Positions 38,601 to 50,459 are shown, numbered from the stretch's first letter. The stretch is DNA of 64,000 nucleotides from Amphiduros pacificus (GCA_949316495.1 OX439000.1:10294501-10358500), one strand, 5' to 3'. The notes: generated by a model from the sequence alone, not told the origin. Numbers and translations: made by a program.

Positions 38601-40438
38601 GAAAACTGTTACGGCCAAATCATATCTTCCCATTCCACTGTTATCCATATTGTGTGTGTGTAAAACGAAGATTTAAGCCAGAAAACACATATATATGCGT
38701 GCCTGTAAATTGTCTCCGTTATCTGATCTTACCCATACAATAAGCGTCAGCTAAATGAATTCAACTCTTTAAATACAGCGGTTAACATTAAATAATTCTA
38801 GATAATGATTAAATTGACCTTTTGTTACGAAATTCACTCCTCTTAGCGGGATGTAGGTGGACAAACGTGTTGCTATGGCACAGGAATGTAAAGCATGGAA
38901 GTGCTTTTTCCTGTTCGTCGCAATATCATCCAGGAAATAGTTCGCTTCTCGTTATCATCATCGAGCTGTCTTTTCAGGTATTAGAATATCTTAATATTCA
39001 GAAATGACCACCACCCCCACCACCCTCCCCGCCTTCTATGAAAAGTTTTTATTAAGAAATGCATATATCTTGTTTGGGCTGAAACTATTTTGTAGAGACA
39101 AAGGAGAAAGAATTGAAAGAGCAGTTAAAGGAGGCGATATCATCGAAGGACCCTGCCACTCTCCAGGCAGTTATCAAAGAATGCAAGGAGAACGACATCC
39201 CAGATAAATATACAGAAAAAGCAAGAAAACTGCTTCAATACATACAAATTAGTGAAGGTAAGTACTTGACATCACAAGTGTTCTTTTTGTGTGTTTTTTA
39301 TATTGTGCCATCTTGATTTTTTAGAACTTTTTTACCAATATCGAGATATACACGGCACAGTAATACTGGGACTGGATACTTCATATTTCTTGTCATTACC
39401 AGCACTGACAAATGCCATGTCGGAGCGAAGCCTGCGGGAGCTGGAGACGGCAATCAAGGCAGCGGAGAAGGCGGAACTCCAGAAGAAGCTCGGGCTGCAG
39501 CTTGGTATGGCCCAGCGAATGCTTGAACAACTTAGACGAGTAGAGAAACTCAAACATGAAATCATGAAGCTCGATCAGAAAACCATAGCAGAGATCAAGT
39601 CCTATTCACAGCCACCAGAGGGCGTTCATCAGGTCATGATGGCAACCTTCATTTTGCTTGGAGATGAGCCGTCAAATCTGAGGGTTAGAAACACTATTCT
39701 TTTCTGTTATGAAATTCGAAATAAAACATTTATTCATAGGACTAGAACATAAATGATAATTAAATTTACAATTTTACAGGATTGGAAATCAGTAGTAGTT
39801 CTAATCGGCAAGACTGGTAAGGTGAGCCTGAAGCGACGGGTCAGTGAGTTCAATGTTGAGAAATTGCGAATACAGGTGGCGCTGCAGAGCAAGAAGGTCC
39901 TCCGCAGGTTTGGTTTAGAAGAAGTGAGAAGCGTCAGTTCTGGCGCAGCTGCATTCTACGCATGGGCAAGTTATGAGCACTCTTATAAAACACTTACAAA
40001 TTATGAACTCAATTTGCACGGAAATACTTAATAATTTTGTTATAAGAAGGGCAGTTTAATTTCATGAAGTAAAAGGTTTATTTTAAAACAATAACTCATT
40101 TTGACCTTGACAACGTCTTCATGCCGCTGCATTGTGGCGAAGGTGCGTGGAAAACTTAAACGGCTAAAAAGATTAGTTGTGTCTCCGTGCTGTTCGTTTT
40201 AAGTATCCAGTAGTCTTTAGGGTTCTTTATTAAAAATATATGCACTCAATTAGTTTTAAGAACGATAAAAATATCACTGTTTCTCATTTTTAACACACAT
40301 TTTATCCATTTTTACCTTTGCGCTTTGTGATTTCAGTGCTTGGGAATGATCGACGAAGCAGAATCTAGATTTACGCAGGCTGGAGGTGACATTAGCACCA
40401 TCAACACACCCAAGTCTGCTAAAGTCATTAGAAATTGA
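32623..40438 (+). CDS. KY/hillarin-like pseudo-transglutaminase with dynein-stalk-like C-terminal domain, paralog 3
   Basis: Exons: 32623-32745, 33086-33235, 33426-33661, 34126-35926, 36246-36318, 39096-39257, 39403-39683, 39780-39965, 40337-40438, giving about 1037 aa. It begins MGCGSSK (acylation pattern). The N-terminal region ends in EEIFNINHYADMDERSKK. The transglutaminase-like domain has Met158 for Cys, Ala201 for His, and a conserved Asp216. Four GEYAL/GEYGM/GEYKL beta modules follow, then the short acidic exon. Paired helices come next. From about residue 905 (LDQKTIAEIKSYSQPPEGV) there is DWKSVVVLIGKTG and SSGAAAFYAW, the clearest dynein-tip match of the three. The intron after 39965 uses a GC donor (TGG|gcaagt), supported by exact length match to the paralogs. 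The 2.8 kb intron 36319-39095 hosts a minisatellite and an antisense reading frame. The acceptor of exon 2 (33086) was chosen because it alone preserves phase. Confidence 0.9.
32886..33031 (+). repeat. 29-bp tandem repeat, about 4-5 copies, in intron 1 of paralog 3
   Basis: TTCTGAACTAAACATATCAC recurs at about 29-bp spacing, with the last copy degenerate. It is confined to the intron. Confidence 0.85.
36470..38093 (+). repeat. 38-bp minisatellite, about 43 copies, in intron of paralog 3
   Basis: The unit starts GACATGAAGCTTCACAGGTC and continues CCACTCTGCCACTGGTGT. Variants alternate CACAGG with ACATG and CCACT with CCATT. Copies become more uniform toward the 3' end, where two adjacent 190-bp blocks (37681-37870 and 37871-38060; five units each) differ at one base. 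The 5' copies are more divergent. The array lies wholly within the intron 36319-39095. Confidence 0.97.
38076..38648 (-). CDS. candidate single-exon membrane protein nested antisense in the intron of paralog 3
   Basis: A 190-codon frame begins MDNSGMGRYD on the - strand. A hydrophobic segment at residues 11-32 (LAVTVFMMICVWDFIQVIRY) suggests a signal anchor. A basic, proline-rich stretch follows (RPDRPPRQP), then an acidic motif (SSEDDEV). The composition is that of a real protein: balanced residues, many Trp and Tyr, and no simple repeat. The final codons (AEWDL) and the TGA are contributed by the last unit of the 38-bp minisatellite, so the 3' end may have been lost or replaced. I do not recognise a family. 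It could be the terminal exon of a longer - strand gene, or a retroposed copy. Upstream, GCATATATATG at about 38690 is TATA-like. Confidence 0.55.
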   Translation of the reverse strand: MDNSGMGRYDLAVTVFMMICVWDFIQVIRYLLNRFTGYLRPDRPPRQPVTRVDWQQFTPTAAPPRKTCEALKYPVYNAKPLPPEWQRRMQANGQTSHSHYLINKPVTPTYWLTDSSEDDEVFIKSHYTGMKRNSDVEAIDSEYYSAVRGGWTENKFQSLSPVENILDDHYKNGKPRRPANQWRRPAEWDL

Positions 40439-40972
40439 AACATCGCAAACATTTAAATATATATTTCACGGGTCCCATAAGCCTAACAGGAAAAACTGCA
40501 CAGTAATGAAGATTATTCATTCATTTAAAAAATATATCTGACCATTGGAGCTGCACTAACCTTGGAATAGATCGGAGCACTAACCAAACTATCAGGCCCA
40601 TGCTTAACACGAGACTGTCGAGCCAAACATGGACAAGAACACAATCTTAATTATGAATGGAACGAATCTAATATTGTAAGTAGTATAAGCAATGTATAAG
40701 ACTCCAGGGTAAGGACATATTTTCCGAGATGGCGTTGGTTGTCCACAAGTCAATAACTTAAGAAAATATTTCATCGCAGTCATGTGGCTATACTAAGAAC
40801 CAGTACACCAGTACTAATGTGCTAATGTTCTGACATTTGATCTTAGATTAACAGGATATAAATTAAATGAATTGAGATGTCAATGTCATTTTGGCAACTC
40901 AACTATATGGTGATTTTGTGTTTTTAAAAAAAGAAAGAAATAATTTGTGAATGAGGGGTGGTAAACACTTTT

Positions 40973-40978
40973 AATAAA
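40973..40978 (+). promoter_or_regulatory. candidate polyadenylation signal AATAAA
   Basis: AATAAA (tttaataaaac) lies about 535 bp after the TGA stop of the third KY-like gene. Confidence 0.35.
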
Positions 40979-41029
40979 ACTACATAACTTGTGCAACCTG
41001 GTGCATATCTAGATGGGAGCTTCCGCATT

Positions 41030-41511
41030 ACATTGCATTACATTGCATTGTATTTATTATAGTATAATGTACAATCATATAAACACAGCAATAAGAAGCA
41101 TAGAAACATTGATGTACCCAGCCAAATAGGACTTATTCTGTTAAAATTAATATTGTTGGAAATATACAATGTAATTATCAGACATATAATATTTTTGCTC
41201 TAGCATCCCTGGTCTTATCTAGATAATGAGCCGTTTCTTTCCACGCTTTACTGATTGATAAAACTAATGTAAGAGCCACTCCCATTGGCTTATTCCAATG
41301 AATTTCCTGACTGTTTAATCTATTAATATATTGGTGAAAGCCCTCTCCTGTATGGCTGGACTATTAATAGATTGGGGAATCTCTTTTGGGCTTGCTGGGG
41401 TATCCAAATTTTTTTATATATCCACTTTGCTGAAAGTATTTTGTCATGATAAGCTTTTATTAAAATATCAAATTAATAATATAAAGATGAAGTATTCAAC
41501 AGGTCAGGCTT
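41030..41511 (-). mobile_element. possible LINE 3' end fragment
   Basis: A (CATTGCATTA)n pentamer/decamer run at 41030-41060 resembles the TTGTATTGTATT tail of the LINE at the right end of the window, in the same orientation. The downstream TTTATT...TGTACAA is also similar. An open - strand stretch translates to segments such as NRLNSQEIHWNKPMGVALTL. No diagnostic reverse-transcriptase motif is present. Confidence 0.35.
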
Positions 41512-41851
41512 AGAAAAAATGACACCATGGAATCGAATAGAAATTCCTGTTAGTTTGAACAAAATGGCTGCTGACCTTAACTAGCCCTAATAGTCCATAT
41601 AAGAAAGGTCATATTTTACACACCAGTAACGCTACAATCGCTAGCGTTGCTCGCCACTCACCTGGTGGTTGGCGCTACAGTGAAACTCCATATCAGCTCT
41701 ATAGGTACAGAAAGTGATTCAAAACGCTATTCATTTTCATGGTCGTCACAACGTTTGCATATGAATTACACAATACAAAACGCCAGTGTCTTATCTGACG
41801 TTTGGTGTTGCTTTTTACAGGGCAAACGCTATGTAGAATCTTACATATCAA

Positions 41852-41880
41852 ATCAAATCAAAATCAAATCAAATCAAATC
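41852..41880 (+). repeat. (CAAAT)n microsatellite
   Basis: About five copies of the CAAAT pentamer with one interruption, inside the left end of the transposon. Confidence 0.85.
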
Positions 41881-42179
41881 TTGACACTTCTATGAAAACT
41901 ATCTTATATGTGTGAAAGCATTTCTGTCTGAAAAGGAAGGCATGACTCAAAGGCTGCATGGAACCGTGGAAAATTGACAGTCAACCCTTTGATCACAAGG
42001 ACTTTGAATGGCAATACTGTGAATGCTGATAATTGGTATCAGTGAAATTTACTTTTTCACCTTTTGTTAAAATTTTGGGCTTTCACACCACTGAATGGGA
42101 AGACATCAAAGGCTGCATGGAATCTGGGCTGTATAGAAATGACTTGTTTTTCTGTGTTGCTTTTTTGCTTGCAAACATA

Positions 42180-42640
42180 TACAATATATAAAATAATGAC
42201 TTTATAGACAAAACAAAGATGAAATCTTCATTTTTATACACAAAACAAAGATGAAATCTTCATTTTTATACACAAAACAAAGATGAAATCTTCATATTGG
42301 ATATCTATTTGAGCGATATGCACATCAGAACATATCGAATTGAATTGTTATTTGCACACAGAGTATATAATATGACTTTAAAGATGACAATATAAAGAAT
42401 AATGACTTAATACAGAAAACAAAGATGGAATCTTCATATTGGGCTTCTATTTGAGTGATATGCACATCAGAACAAATAGAATTGAATTGTTTTTTGCACA
42501 CAAAGTATATAAAAAAATGACTTTAAAGATGAAAATATAAAGAATAATGACTTTGTACAGAAAACAAAAATCAGATCATATAGAATTGAATTGTGATTTG
42601 CACACATAGACTATATTAAAATAAGATGACTTTCCATACC
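42180..42640 (+). repeat. subterminal array of units of about 120 bp
   Basis: Units contain CAAAGATGAAATCTTCATAT, then a GGGCTTCTATTTGAGCGATA-like stretch and a CATCAGAACATATAGAATTG-like stretch. The same module recurs at 54940-55290 in the same orientation. No coding capacity. Confidence 0.8.
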
Positions 42641-43389
42641 ACAATGACAATAGGGTTCAAGTGATGTAATGAGTATGGAATGCAACACTTCTCTACATCT
42701 GGACAGATGTATAACTACTGTCATAACAGCTTAATTTGATCGTATATGGAGTGGGATGTCACAAATCTCTGTCACTTGCCAGATTTAACTGCTGTTATAA
42801 CAAGTTAATTTGATCAATTTTTCTATGCCAAAAAGTCTGATGTTCTATTTGTTATATGCATACAAGATATTTTCCTTATTATCAGCCAATCCTTGGTTGC
42901 GTGATTCCTATGGTTGTTAGCTCTACGATCTATCACATGTTAAATTTATTAAGATACTGCAATTGGTTGCTGAGATATTGAAGTTTGAAATATGAGAAAA
43001 GTTGGTTCCTGTCTGTCAAAATATGGTCAATTTTTTGTGACACATAGAAAAACTTCAGAATGTTATGAGGATGTTTTGTGGATATTATAGTCATATTTAA
43101 TGCATCTTTTGGAATAAAATATAATATTCTTAATATAAAACAGTTTTTGATGTTATTTGGAAATTATTAAGAACATCTTATTAACATCAGCATCAAACAA
43201 TGTGGTCCTTGAGTTTGATTATTGGTATTGGTATTGGATAAAGTGAGACAACTTACAATGAACATTTTCAAAAAGTATTTATTAATTATAAGCAAGTTCA
43301 CAGCATACATGAAAAATGAAATACCCATGAATTGTTATTTGTAATAACAATTTAAATTGAATGGCGATGAGTAATGATTACTGCAGTTA

Positions 43390-43960
43390 TTTCTGATAAC
43401 TTTTCCTTGAATTTCCATTTTAAAAAAAAACTGGAATAACACAGCTTGATTCATATACAAGATCAATGAGGGATCATAATTTGAAACTTATAGCAGGAGT
43501 CAACCCTTAATCCAAATTTTCATGTAAAAATAGGATTACAATCACATTTAACATTTCCTGAGAATTCCATTTATTTTAGAACTGGAATAACATTGCAAGA
43601 TTCAATATCTAATTCATATCCTTATCACAGGTATATACAATGTCAATCATGGATACTAATTTGAAACTCATGAGAGGGATCAACCCTTGTTCCAGCATTT
43701 CATGCAAAAAATACCATTACCTTGCAAATAAAAATTTTCAGACTTTGATAAAACTGGAAAAACATCGCTAACCTTGATCTAATATTTCAGGCCGAAAATA
43801 TCACATTCACATTTGACATTTACCTGAAATTTCCAGATTGATATTTCATTACATTCACATTTAACATTTCCATGAGATTTCCAGTTTTTGCGACAACTGG
43901 ATTATATCACCTGGTTCAATTACTAATTTCAGCGAACAAACCTTTATCCAATATTTCTTG
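43390..43960 (+). repeat. degenerate direct repeats of about 170 bp
   Basis: A cassette with aactggaataaca, an ATTTGAAACT(C/T)AT core and a caacccttnntccan motif recurs about three times with strong divergence. It is non-coding sequence between the left end and the transposase. Confidence 0.55.
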
Positions 43961-44314
43961 CCAAATTATATTAAACCCTTTGATCACTAGTTTGGCCTTA
44001 AATCACATGCTCTTATTATAGGTAACTTATTATAAATTGTTCCATTCTTAATGCCCTATCATGATGATTGAACATTAAATACAAATATGGCTGTTAATTA
44101 GCACTTGTGGTGTTTATTTTACAATCTTTTGATGGACTATTTAACAGGAAAGTCCAATTAGTCTTTAATCATTCTGTGTTGGCTTTACAGTTGTCTTCTC
44201 TATCTAATTATAGCAAGATGAAAAGTGTAATTTTAATGGCTCTTACATGTTAATTATCATTAAAACTAAACAAATAACATTGTGTGGATATACAAAAGAA
44301 TTTTTCTACCAAGT

Positions 44315-47300
44315 TTAATTCAGCAAAGAAAGTTTCTGCCGATTTCTCTGTCCCAGGAAAAGGGCCACATGATGGATAACATTCTCAGCCCGCATGTATG
44401 TGATGGTCTTTGCCAGATTCCTAAGGTCAGCATTGGCTTGTTCATTGAGTTGCGAGTTGAGTTTTGCAAGGTGAATATTGGCAGAATAAGAATTGAGGTT
44501 ATAACCCTCTGAACAGGCAGTGTGATCTCTCATGTGCAGCCTATCTACATAAAATCTAGTAGATTTGAACCTTTGTGGTTCTCTGTTTAAACAATACTCT
44601 TGAAGGTTGCACGCATTGTCATATATTATAATTATTCTGTCCAAAATATTTACAAATCTATTCATGAGAATCTTAAAAAAAGACCTTGGAGACTCAGGTT
44701 CTGTCATAAGTACAAACCCCTGAGCTATAGAGCATTCACAAAAAACTGTGAATATACCAGGCGTAAGGGCACTGTGGCTCTTTGTTAACTTCCTGCAGCG
44801 ATGTGATGATTTGGCCTTTGACTTCCTGTCAGATTCGTACTGACCATCCCCCTGGAGAACTGGGAAGTTTGGAAAAAATTCATATTGATGGCCTTCATCT
44901 GTAATGTCTGAGTAACTTTCTGGGTTTGGAGTCTTGTAACGTTGGAAGAGTGATGTCACTTTGTCAATGATAACTGTGACTAGGGCCCGCAGGTGCTTAT
45001 TCACAATACCATGTTGAGTATTGCTGACAACAGCATTAGCTATCAATGGTACCCGTTGTTGTAGCAAAGACAGCTCCCTGTTATTAGTTGATTGTGTTAT
45101 GTCCAGGTCACCTGCAAATATTCACCAAATAGCAATCACATTTCATTGTTATGCTATTGTTCACTATAATTTTAGATAAATATTGATGCGTAATTCATAT
45201 TTGCCACTGATCTAGGAAATTGAAATCTTAACATTTATTGAAGTAAACACACTGAGAGATATATTTCATGAAACATCTATTTTTACACACCCTCTGTAAT
45301 TTGATGAAGAATTTCTTTAACGTCCTGATCCCCAGCAAACTGAAATGTACCGCAAATGGAGGAGGATGCTGTTAAGGCTGCCAAGAGATGACGACAGCTG
45401 AAAATATAAAAACAGTCTTTCCTTTTCAGCACTAGATCTTTTAAAAAAAATCAATGAGTATATCATGAATCGCAAATCTTTGCAAATGCATAACATAAAT
45501 AATATTAAAAATTATAAAACTCTGTTACCTGCGGTCACATAAACTGCCCATGTCTTTCACCCAATCATAGAGAGCAGGACATTGTTTTTCTAGCAGCTGC
45601 AAGAGTTTCTTGTATTCAGCCATGGGAGTCACATTTGGCAAAAGACGTCGATGCTCACTCCCAACATATGCGGCAAGAAGTCGTCGGGCTGGAGCAGTCA
45701 AAAGAACTCTCTCTGCATGATCACTTCCTGAAAATCATAAGTTAATATTTAAAATATTATAACATTCTTAATATAAAAAACATTCTAAGGGAATAGTTTT
45801 ATATTTGTGCCCCACATTCCAATATATCAAATGCACTAAGACAGTTACCTCTGATTTCTGGAATGTCTGTCGGTGGAATAGTGGTTTTGGACATAAGAGA
45901 CTTTTGCACACCCATCATCACAGCATCGGCCACAATGGTGAGACGGCAGCCTTTCTGAAGCTGTACTCCTTCCGCAGTCTTAACAAAACATTGACCATAC
46001 CAGAACTCTGCTTTCAAATCCCGATCCAAAAGACTGAAAATAAATGCATCCATTGTAAGGTTGACCACCAAACATTTACAAGCCCATGATACATGTTTCA
46101 TTAATTTATGTTTCATTAATTTATGTTCACATGACAAATGAATTTTTGTATTAAGCATTAATATATGTACCATTTTGAAGTTTATAGAGAAATTTCATTG
46201 TGTCTTCACCTTTAGGAGTCTTAATATAAATAGGGTTTTAATTAAAATTAGAGTGTTACCGTGTAAAACAATTATAGGCCCTTCTGAGTTTGTGGTATGA
46301 AGAACCTTCACTTGTAGCACAATCGGCACGGACCCCAGATGCAGATCTATCTGCTGCGCGTATGGTGTATTCTGATTCTTTACTATTCTTAAGTATGTCC
46401 ATCAGCCATCCATAATAAACAAGATCTTTGTTGTCTAGATTGAGCAATCCATTTTCCTGGCCGTCATAATGTATTGTGCAACATTTTGTTTTGAAGCAAT
46501 AAAGCTTGTACCCACTCAAAACAGCTATACTCTTGTGTATCTTTGCATCAGAGTTGATCAATTCTTTAATGAATGTGAGCTCATGTGGACACTGCAAAGG
46601 CACGTCAGATGGAATCAAATCTTTTGGGAACCCATTCTTTTCTAATTCCACAATTCTTTGTCCCATTTCAGTTGACATGGGCCAGGGTATCTTTTTACTT
46701 GATACACATTTAAACATGTCTGGAGCAAGTGCTGGAGTAGGTGCTGGAGTAGGTGCTGAATGTGCTGCCGGTGTAGTTGCTGGAGGCTCTGTACTTGGTC
46801 CAGGAGATGATGTGGAGACTGGTGCCACTGTGTCATCAATCATGATCTCAATGTGATCACAGTCCTTCCTATGACATGTAAGACATCTGTATGGTGAAGT
46901 GCCACGGCTGTTCATCACAATTCCATACCCAAAGTGTGGAGAAGATACTGCAACTGTAAAGGGTTTTTCCCGCAGAATTTGAATTTGACCTGCCTGTTTA
47001 GTACATTTTTTTGGTTCTTCCTCGGATGCCAGCATTGTTGCAGCTTGGCTATGAAGGCAGTACTCGTGTCTCTCTTTGTCTAAATTCAGGTATTGTCTCT
47101 CCTTTGATGACAAAATTGGTTGAATTTAGTCTTCTAGTTTGTTTGCCAGATTCTTTACAGGTGCAAAGCAGCAAGGTTGTGGCTATGTCAGGATCCTCCT
47201 CAGAAACAAAGTACTTGGAACGTAGAATGACCCAGTCATTGGAAAGTTTTCCTGTAGGCTTGCAAGCTAACATAGCATAAAATCCTGACCCTGGTGTGCC

Positions 47301-47990
47301 AAGTGGATAAAACTGTTTCTTCATGTGCATCTCTTTCATGTATTGGTGAAGAGGGCTTTCACTCAATTTGATAGTCCTGAAACATACATTAAATTTCTGT
47401 TTTAATGACACTATGTTCAATACAGCAAATCATGTGATCAATCATTAGTGAACTAGTTTAAGACCAGTATTAGTATTTGAATGGTAACTGAAAATCTTAA
47501 TCTCTGGACAAACTACTTCTGTGTTCTCCACACAATCTAATTTGTGTGGTTTTAGTCATGAATACTATCATGTTTTACAAAGAACTTTGATAATGATACA
47601 TTATTTACATTCAATTTGCCTATAATTGTCAAATCAACACTGGTCAGATTAGAAACTGATTAGACTTCCTTGTTAAATAAACAGGCCATCACAAGATTGT
47701 AAAATAAACAAACTGCAAATTAACAACTATAATTGTATTGAAGGGACAATCAACAAGTCACAATTACTTGGTTAACTTTACTCAGAGCCTGGTGACAGAA
47801 AAGACAAATGTAAAACTGACATAGTTTAAAGCAAATCTGTTTGCTAAATTATATTCAAGCTATAAATATAAATGATAATTTACCTGGTAACTAAAGTCTT
47901 TGAAACAGTGTATATGGGCTGTGGATCCACTTTGCGTGGCTTGCGTTTCTTCTTGAAGAATGTTGAGACTAAGGTCTGTCGGTCTGTCAT
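44315..47990 (-). CDS. KDZ/HMGXB3-like transposase with SWIM zinc finger, one apparent frameshift
   Basis: Exons (- strand): 47990-47884, 47376-46260, 46033-45849, 45727-45529, 45397-45291, 45111-44315, all GT-AG with consistent phases except one frame change inside exon 2. The product is about 837 aa. A basic N-terminus (FFKKKRKPRK) comes first, then a SWIM-type zinc-finger pattern (LLCTCKES ... EYCLHSQA) whose two halves fall in different frames near 47050-47110. A second Cys cluster (RCLTCHRKDCDH) and a Pro/Thr/Ala linker follow. The C-terminal part has FTVFCECSIAQGFVLM, ESPRSFFKIL, IIYDNACNLQEYCLNREP, VDRLHMRDHTACSEGYN and NSQLNEQANADL. I know these as the conserved core of animal proteins annotated HMG domain-containing protein 3-like and of KDZ-type transposases. 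It would act in the nucleus on the ends of its own element. The upstream region is shared with a divergent gene. Confidence 0.75.
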
Positions 47991-48845
47991 GATGAAACTA
48001 GAATGAAAATCAGTTAAAATCATATTAGGTTTTATAGGAAAATCACATGAAATAATGACACATGACAAGAAAGCAGGTGTCATCTTAGATTATCTGCTCT
48101 GCACCTCCTAGATGCCATCTGAATTGACATCTTGACAAATGACAAGAAAGCAGGTGTCATCTTAGATTATCTGCTCTGCACCTCCTAGATGCCATCTGAA
48201 TTGACATCTTGACAAATGACAAGAAAGCAGGTGTCATCTTAGATTATCTGCTCTGCACCTACGAGATGCCATCTGAATTGACATCTTGAGTCTATTTTCC
48301 ATGTCTCATTCTGGTTAAACATCAGCTAGGATAATCTTAAGTCACAATTTACTGCATGAAGAATTCCATAATGGTCTTATTAATTCATGAGTACAAATAA
48401 TATTCAAATCAAATAGAATCGCTAAATCAATAAATCATTTTGTTCCAAATAAAATACCAGGCTGTTTCTCTCAATTTTATTTTAGAGGTAAAAAAAAATC
48501 AACTAAATCTTTTCAATCTTGTAACTTCCATAAAAGCCCCCTTGTTTTATATTTTGAATAAAAAAAACACTTTAAAAAACCTAAAATAAAAAAATTAAAA
48601 TGTCAATATGAAATGTGAGTTTTATGCTTGTCACACATGGTGACAAGTGTGTCTTCCCAAAAAAAGAAAGAGATGTTACTCTTATGAGTTAGGGGTGGCT
48701 TCTGGGGGAAAAGTGTTTACAGTGACATTATCTGCTTTAAAATGTCAAGTAGACTCAAACAGGGTATAAATGTGGTTAAGTTGTGCTATGCTTCACATTT
48801 CCTGCAAATCTCAAAGATAATAATCATACAACAAACAGCATCAAG
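47991..48845. promoter_or_regulatory. divergent promoter region between transposase and partner gene
   Basis: This 855-bp gap separates the two start codons, which face away from each other. It contains a 77-bp triplicate repeat (48062-48287) and AT-rich sequence. A shared bidirectional promoter is inferred from layout; no TATA box is claimed. Confidence 0.5.
48062..48287 (+). repeat. 77-bp tandem repeat, 3 copies, upstream of transposase
   Basis: Units start at 48062, 48139 and 48216 with ATGACAAGAAAGCAGGTGTC and continue through GATTATCTGCTCTGCACCTC. The first two are nearly identical. The third has ctacgag for ctcctag. Confidence 0.95.
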
Positions 48846-50459
48846 ATGAGCAAGGGTAAAGGTCCATGTCCTGATAAAGTCCGTCGATGGAGAAAAGCTC
48901 TTGGTAAATATGTGCTTATGCTAAATGAGGCTGGATTACCAACTGCATTTATATCAGCAAATGCAGATCTGATGACTATAGAAATGTTAGGCCCTGAGCA
49001 AATGACTGAGAAGCTGGCTGCAGGTCAGGATGAGCTGATCCATTGTGATGCCCGCAGCAGTAAGAGCAGATTGGGTCTGATACCTGGCCTCACCATTGAT
49101 GAAATAAAGGACCTCAAGAAGCCTAAGCTGAGGGAGTTGGCATCCCAGTTTGTCAGATGGTCCCAGAACACAGGTGATCACTTGAAAAAATAAATAATAC
49201 CATATACTTGTTTTATCGATAAAAATGAAATGTGTTTCAATTAAATTAAATATGGAACAATGTTATTAATAAAACTAGTTATGATATGAATAGTTTAAAT
49301 TACAATGGCGATGAGTAATGATTACTGCAGTTATTTCTGATCCCTATACTTACATTTTCCAGTTCGTGTAGACTATAAGCTCAAAGGACCTGTTGTGTGG
49401 TGGCCTGAAGGGATCCCCTTTGCCAGCATACAGGGAGATATGACCTCCACCACTTTGATCAGGGTTGTGGAGGCTGGGCTTATGTACTTTAAGAGGAATC
49501 CACATCTGCCTCAAGTAAACAATCATTTCATTTCAAATGTTTATTATCTATTTTATTTTTGCAATTAAATGTTTCAACAGGACATATTTAATTTGGTTTA
49601 ACTGACATTAGAATTTGTGCCAAATAAATATACATATGTGCATATTCAATTTGTAACAGAGTAGTGCAGGTGAAGATGCTACATCACAAAACCGGTCAAC
49701 AAGTGCAGAGCCCCTTCCACAATCATCCCTCCGGCATTCACCTCAAGCTATCCCACAGCCAGCTTCAAGGTCCACAACATACTCTCCAGTGCCTACACCA
49801 AGAACAACTTTACATCATGAGCGCCCCATGCAGCCATTATGCAGAGTTTCCCCACAACCTCCACCCAGAGCTACCCCACAACCTCCACCGAGAGCTACCC
49901 CACAACCTCCACCCAGAGCTACCCCACAACCTCCACCCAGAGCTACCCCACAACCTCCACCGAGAGCTACCCCACAACCTCCACCGAGAGCTACCCCGCA
50001 ACCTCCACCAAGAGCTACCCCACAACCTCCAACAAGAACCATGCCAACAGACACCACAGAGAGAGGACCAAGGGATATCACAAATACTGGATTGGAGATT
50101 TTAACAGGAGACATTTCCCAGGACATCCCTCGTCCATCCCAAAGTGCCACTCTTCAAGAATTACTACCACCTACATCACCTTTACCAACACAGAATCAGT
50201 GGATGAGTGATGAAGATTATGAGGTAATTACTCGTGCCCATCAATGTTGCAATATTTGTTCTCATATAAAGAAAAAATCCTTGTATACTAATAGATCAAT
50301 TTTGCTTTTCAGAAGAGGTACCCAATTATTGACTACCTGCCGGTCCTGAAGAAACAGAGGAGACTTGTTTCCAAGCCAGCACATGACAATAACCCAAAGC
50401 GATCTAGAATCAGACGTCCACCAGCAAAATATAGCTTGCTATCCCCAGCACGGATCTAG
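48846..50459 (+). CDS. transposon partner gene with PQPPPRAT repeats, function unknown
   Basis: Exons: 48846-49173, 49363-49514, 49660-50223, 50313-50459, giving about 396 aa with all phases consistent. The N-terminus MSKGKGPCPDKVRRWRKALG is basic. A conserved-looking block includes KLKGPVVWWPEGIPFASIQG and a helix with EAGLMYFKRNP. Exon 3 encodes eight or so PQPPPRAT octapeptides from a 24-bp tandem repeat (about 49850-50035). The acidic motif WMSDEDYE follows, then a basic tail (KRSRIRRPPAKYS). No catalytic motif is visible. Its divergent arrangement with the transposase and its position inside the inverted ends suggest an accessory transposition protein, perhaps DNA binding; that is inference. 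No frame break was seen. Confidence 0.7.
49850..50035 (+). repeat. 24-bp in-frame coding repeat (PQPPPRAT), about 8 copies
   Basis: The unit is CCACAACCTCCACC(C/G)AGAGCTACC. Units alternate CCC and CCG at one codon, all in the same frame of exon 3 of the partner gene. Confidence 0.95.

Noticed and set aside
41626-41652. AACGCTAC..GTAGCGTT-like palindrome considered as a stand-alone regulatory site
   Set aside because: The inverted partner near 52227-52262 makes a transposon end more likely.
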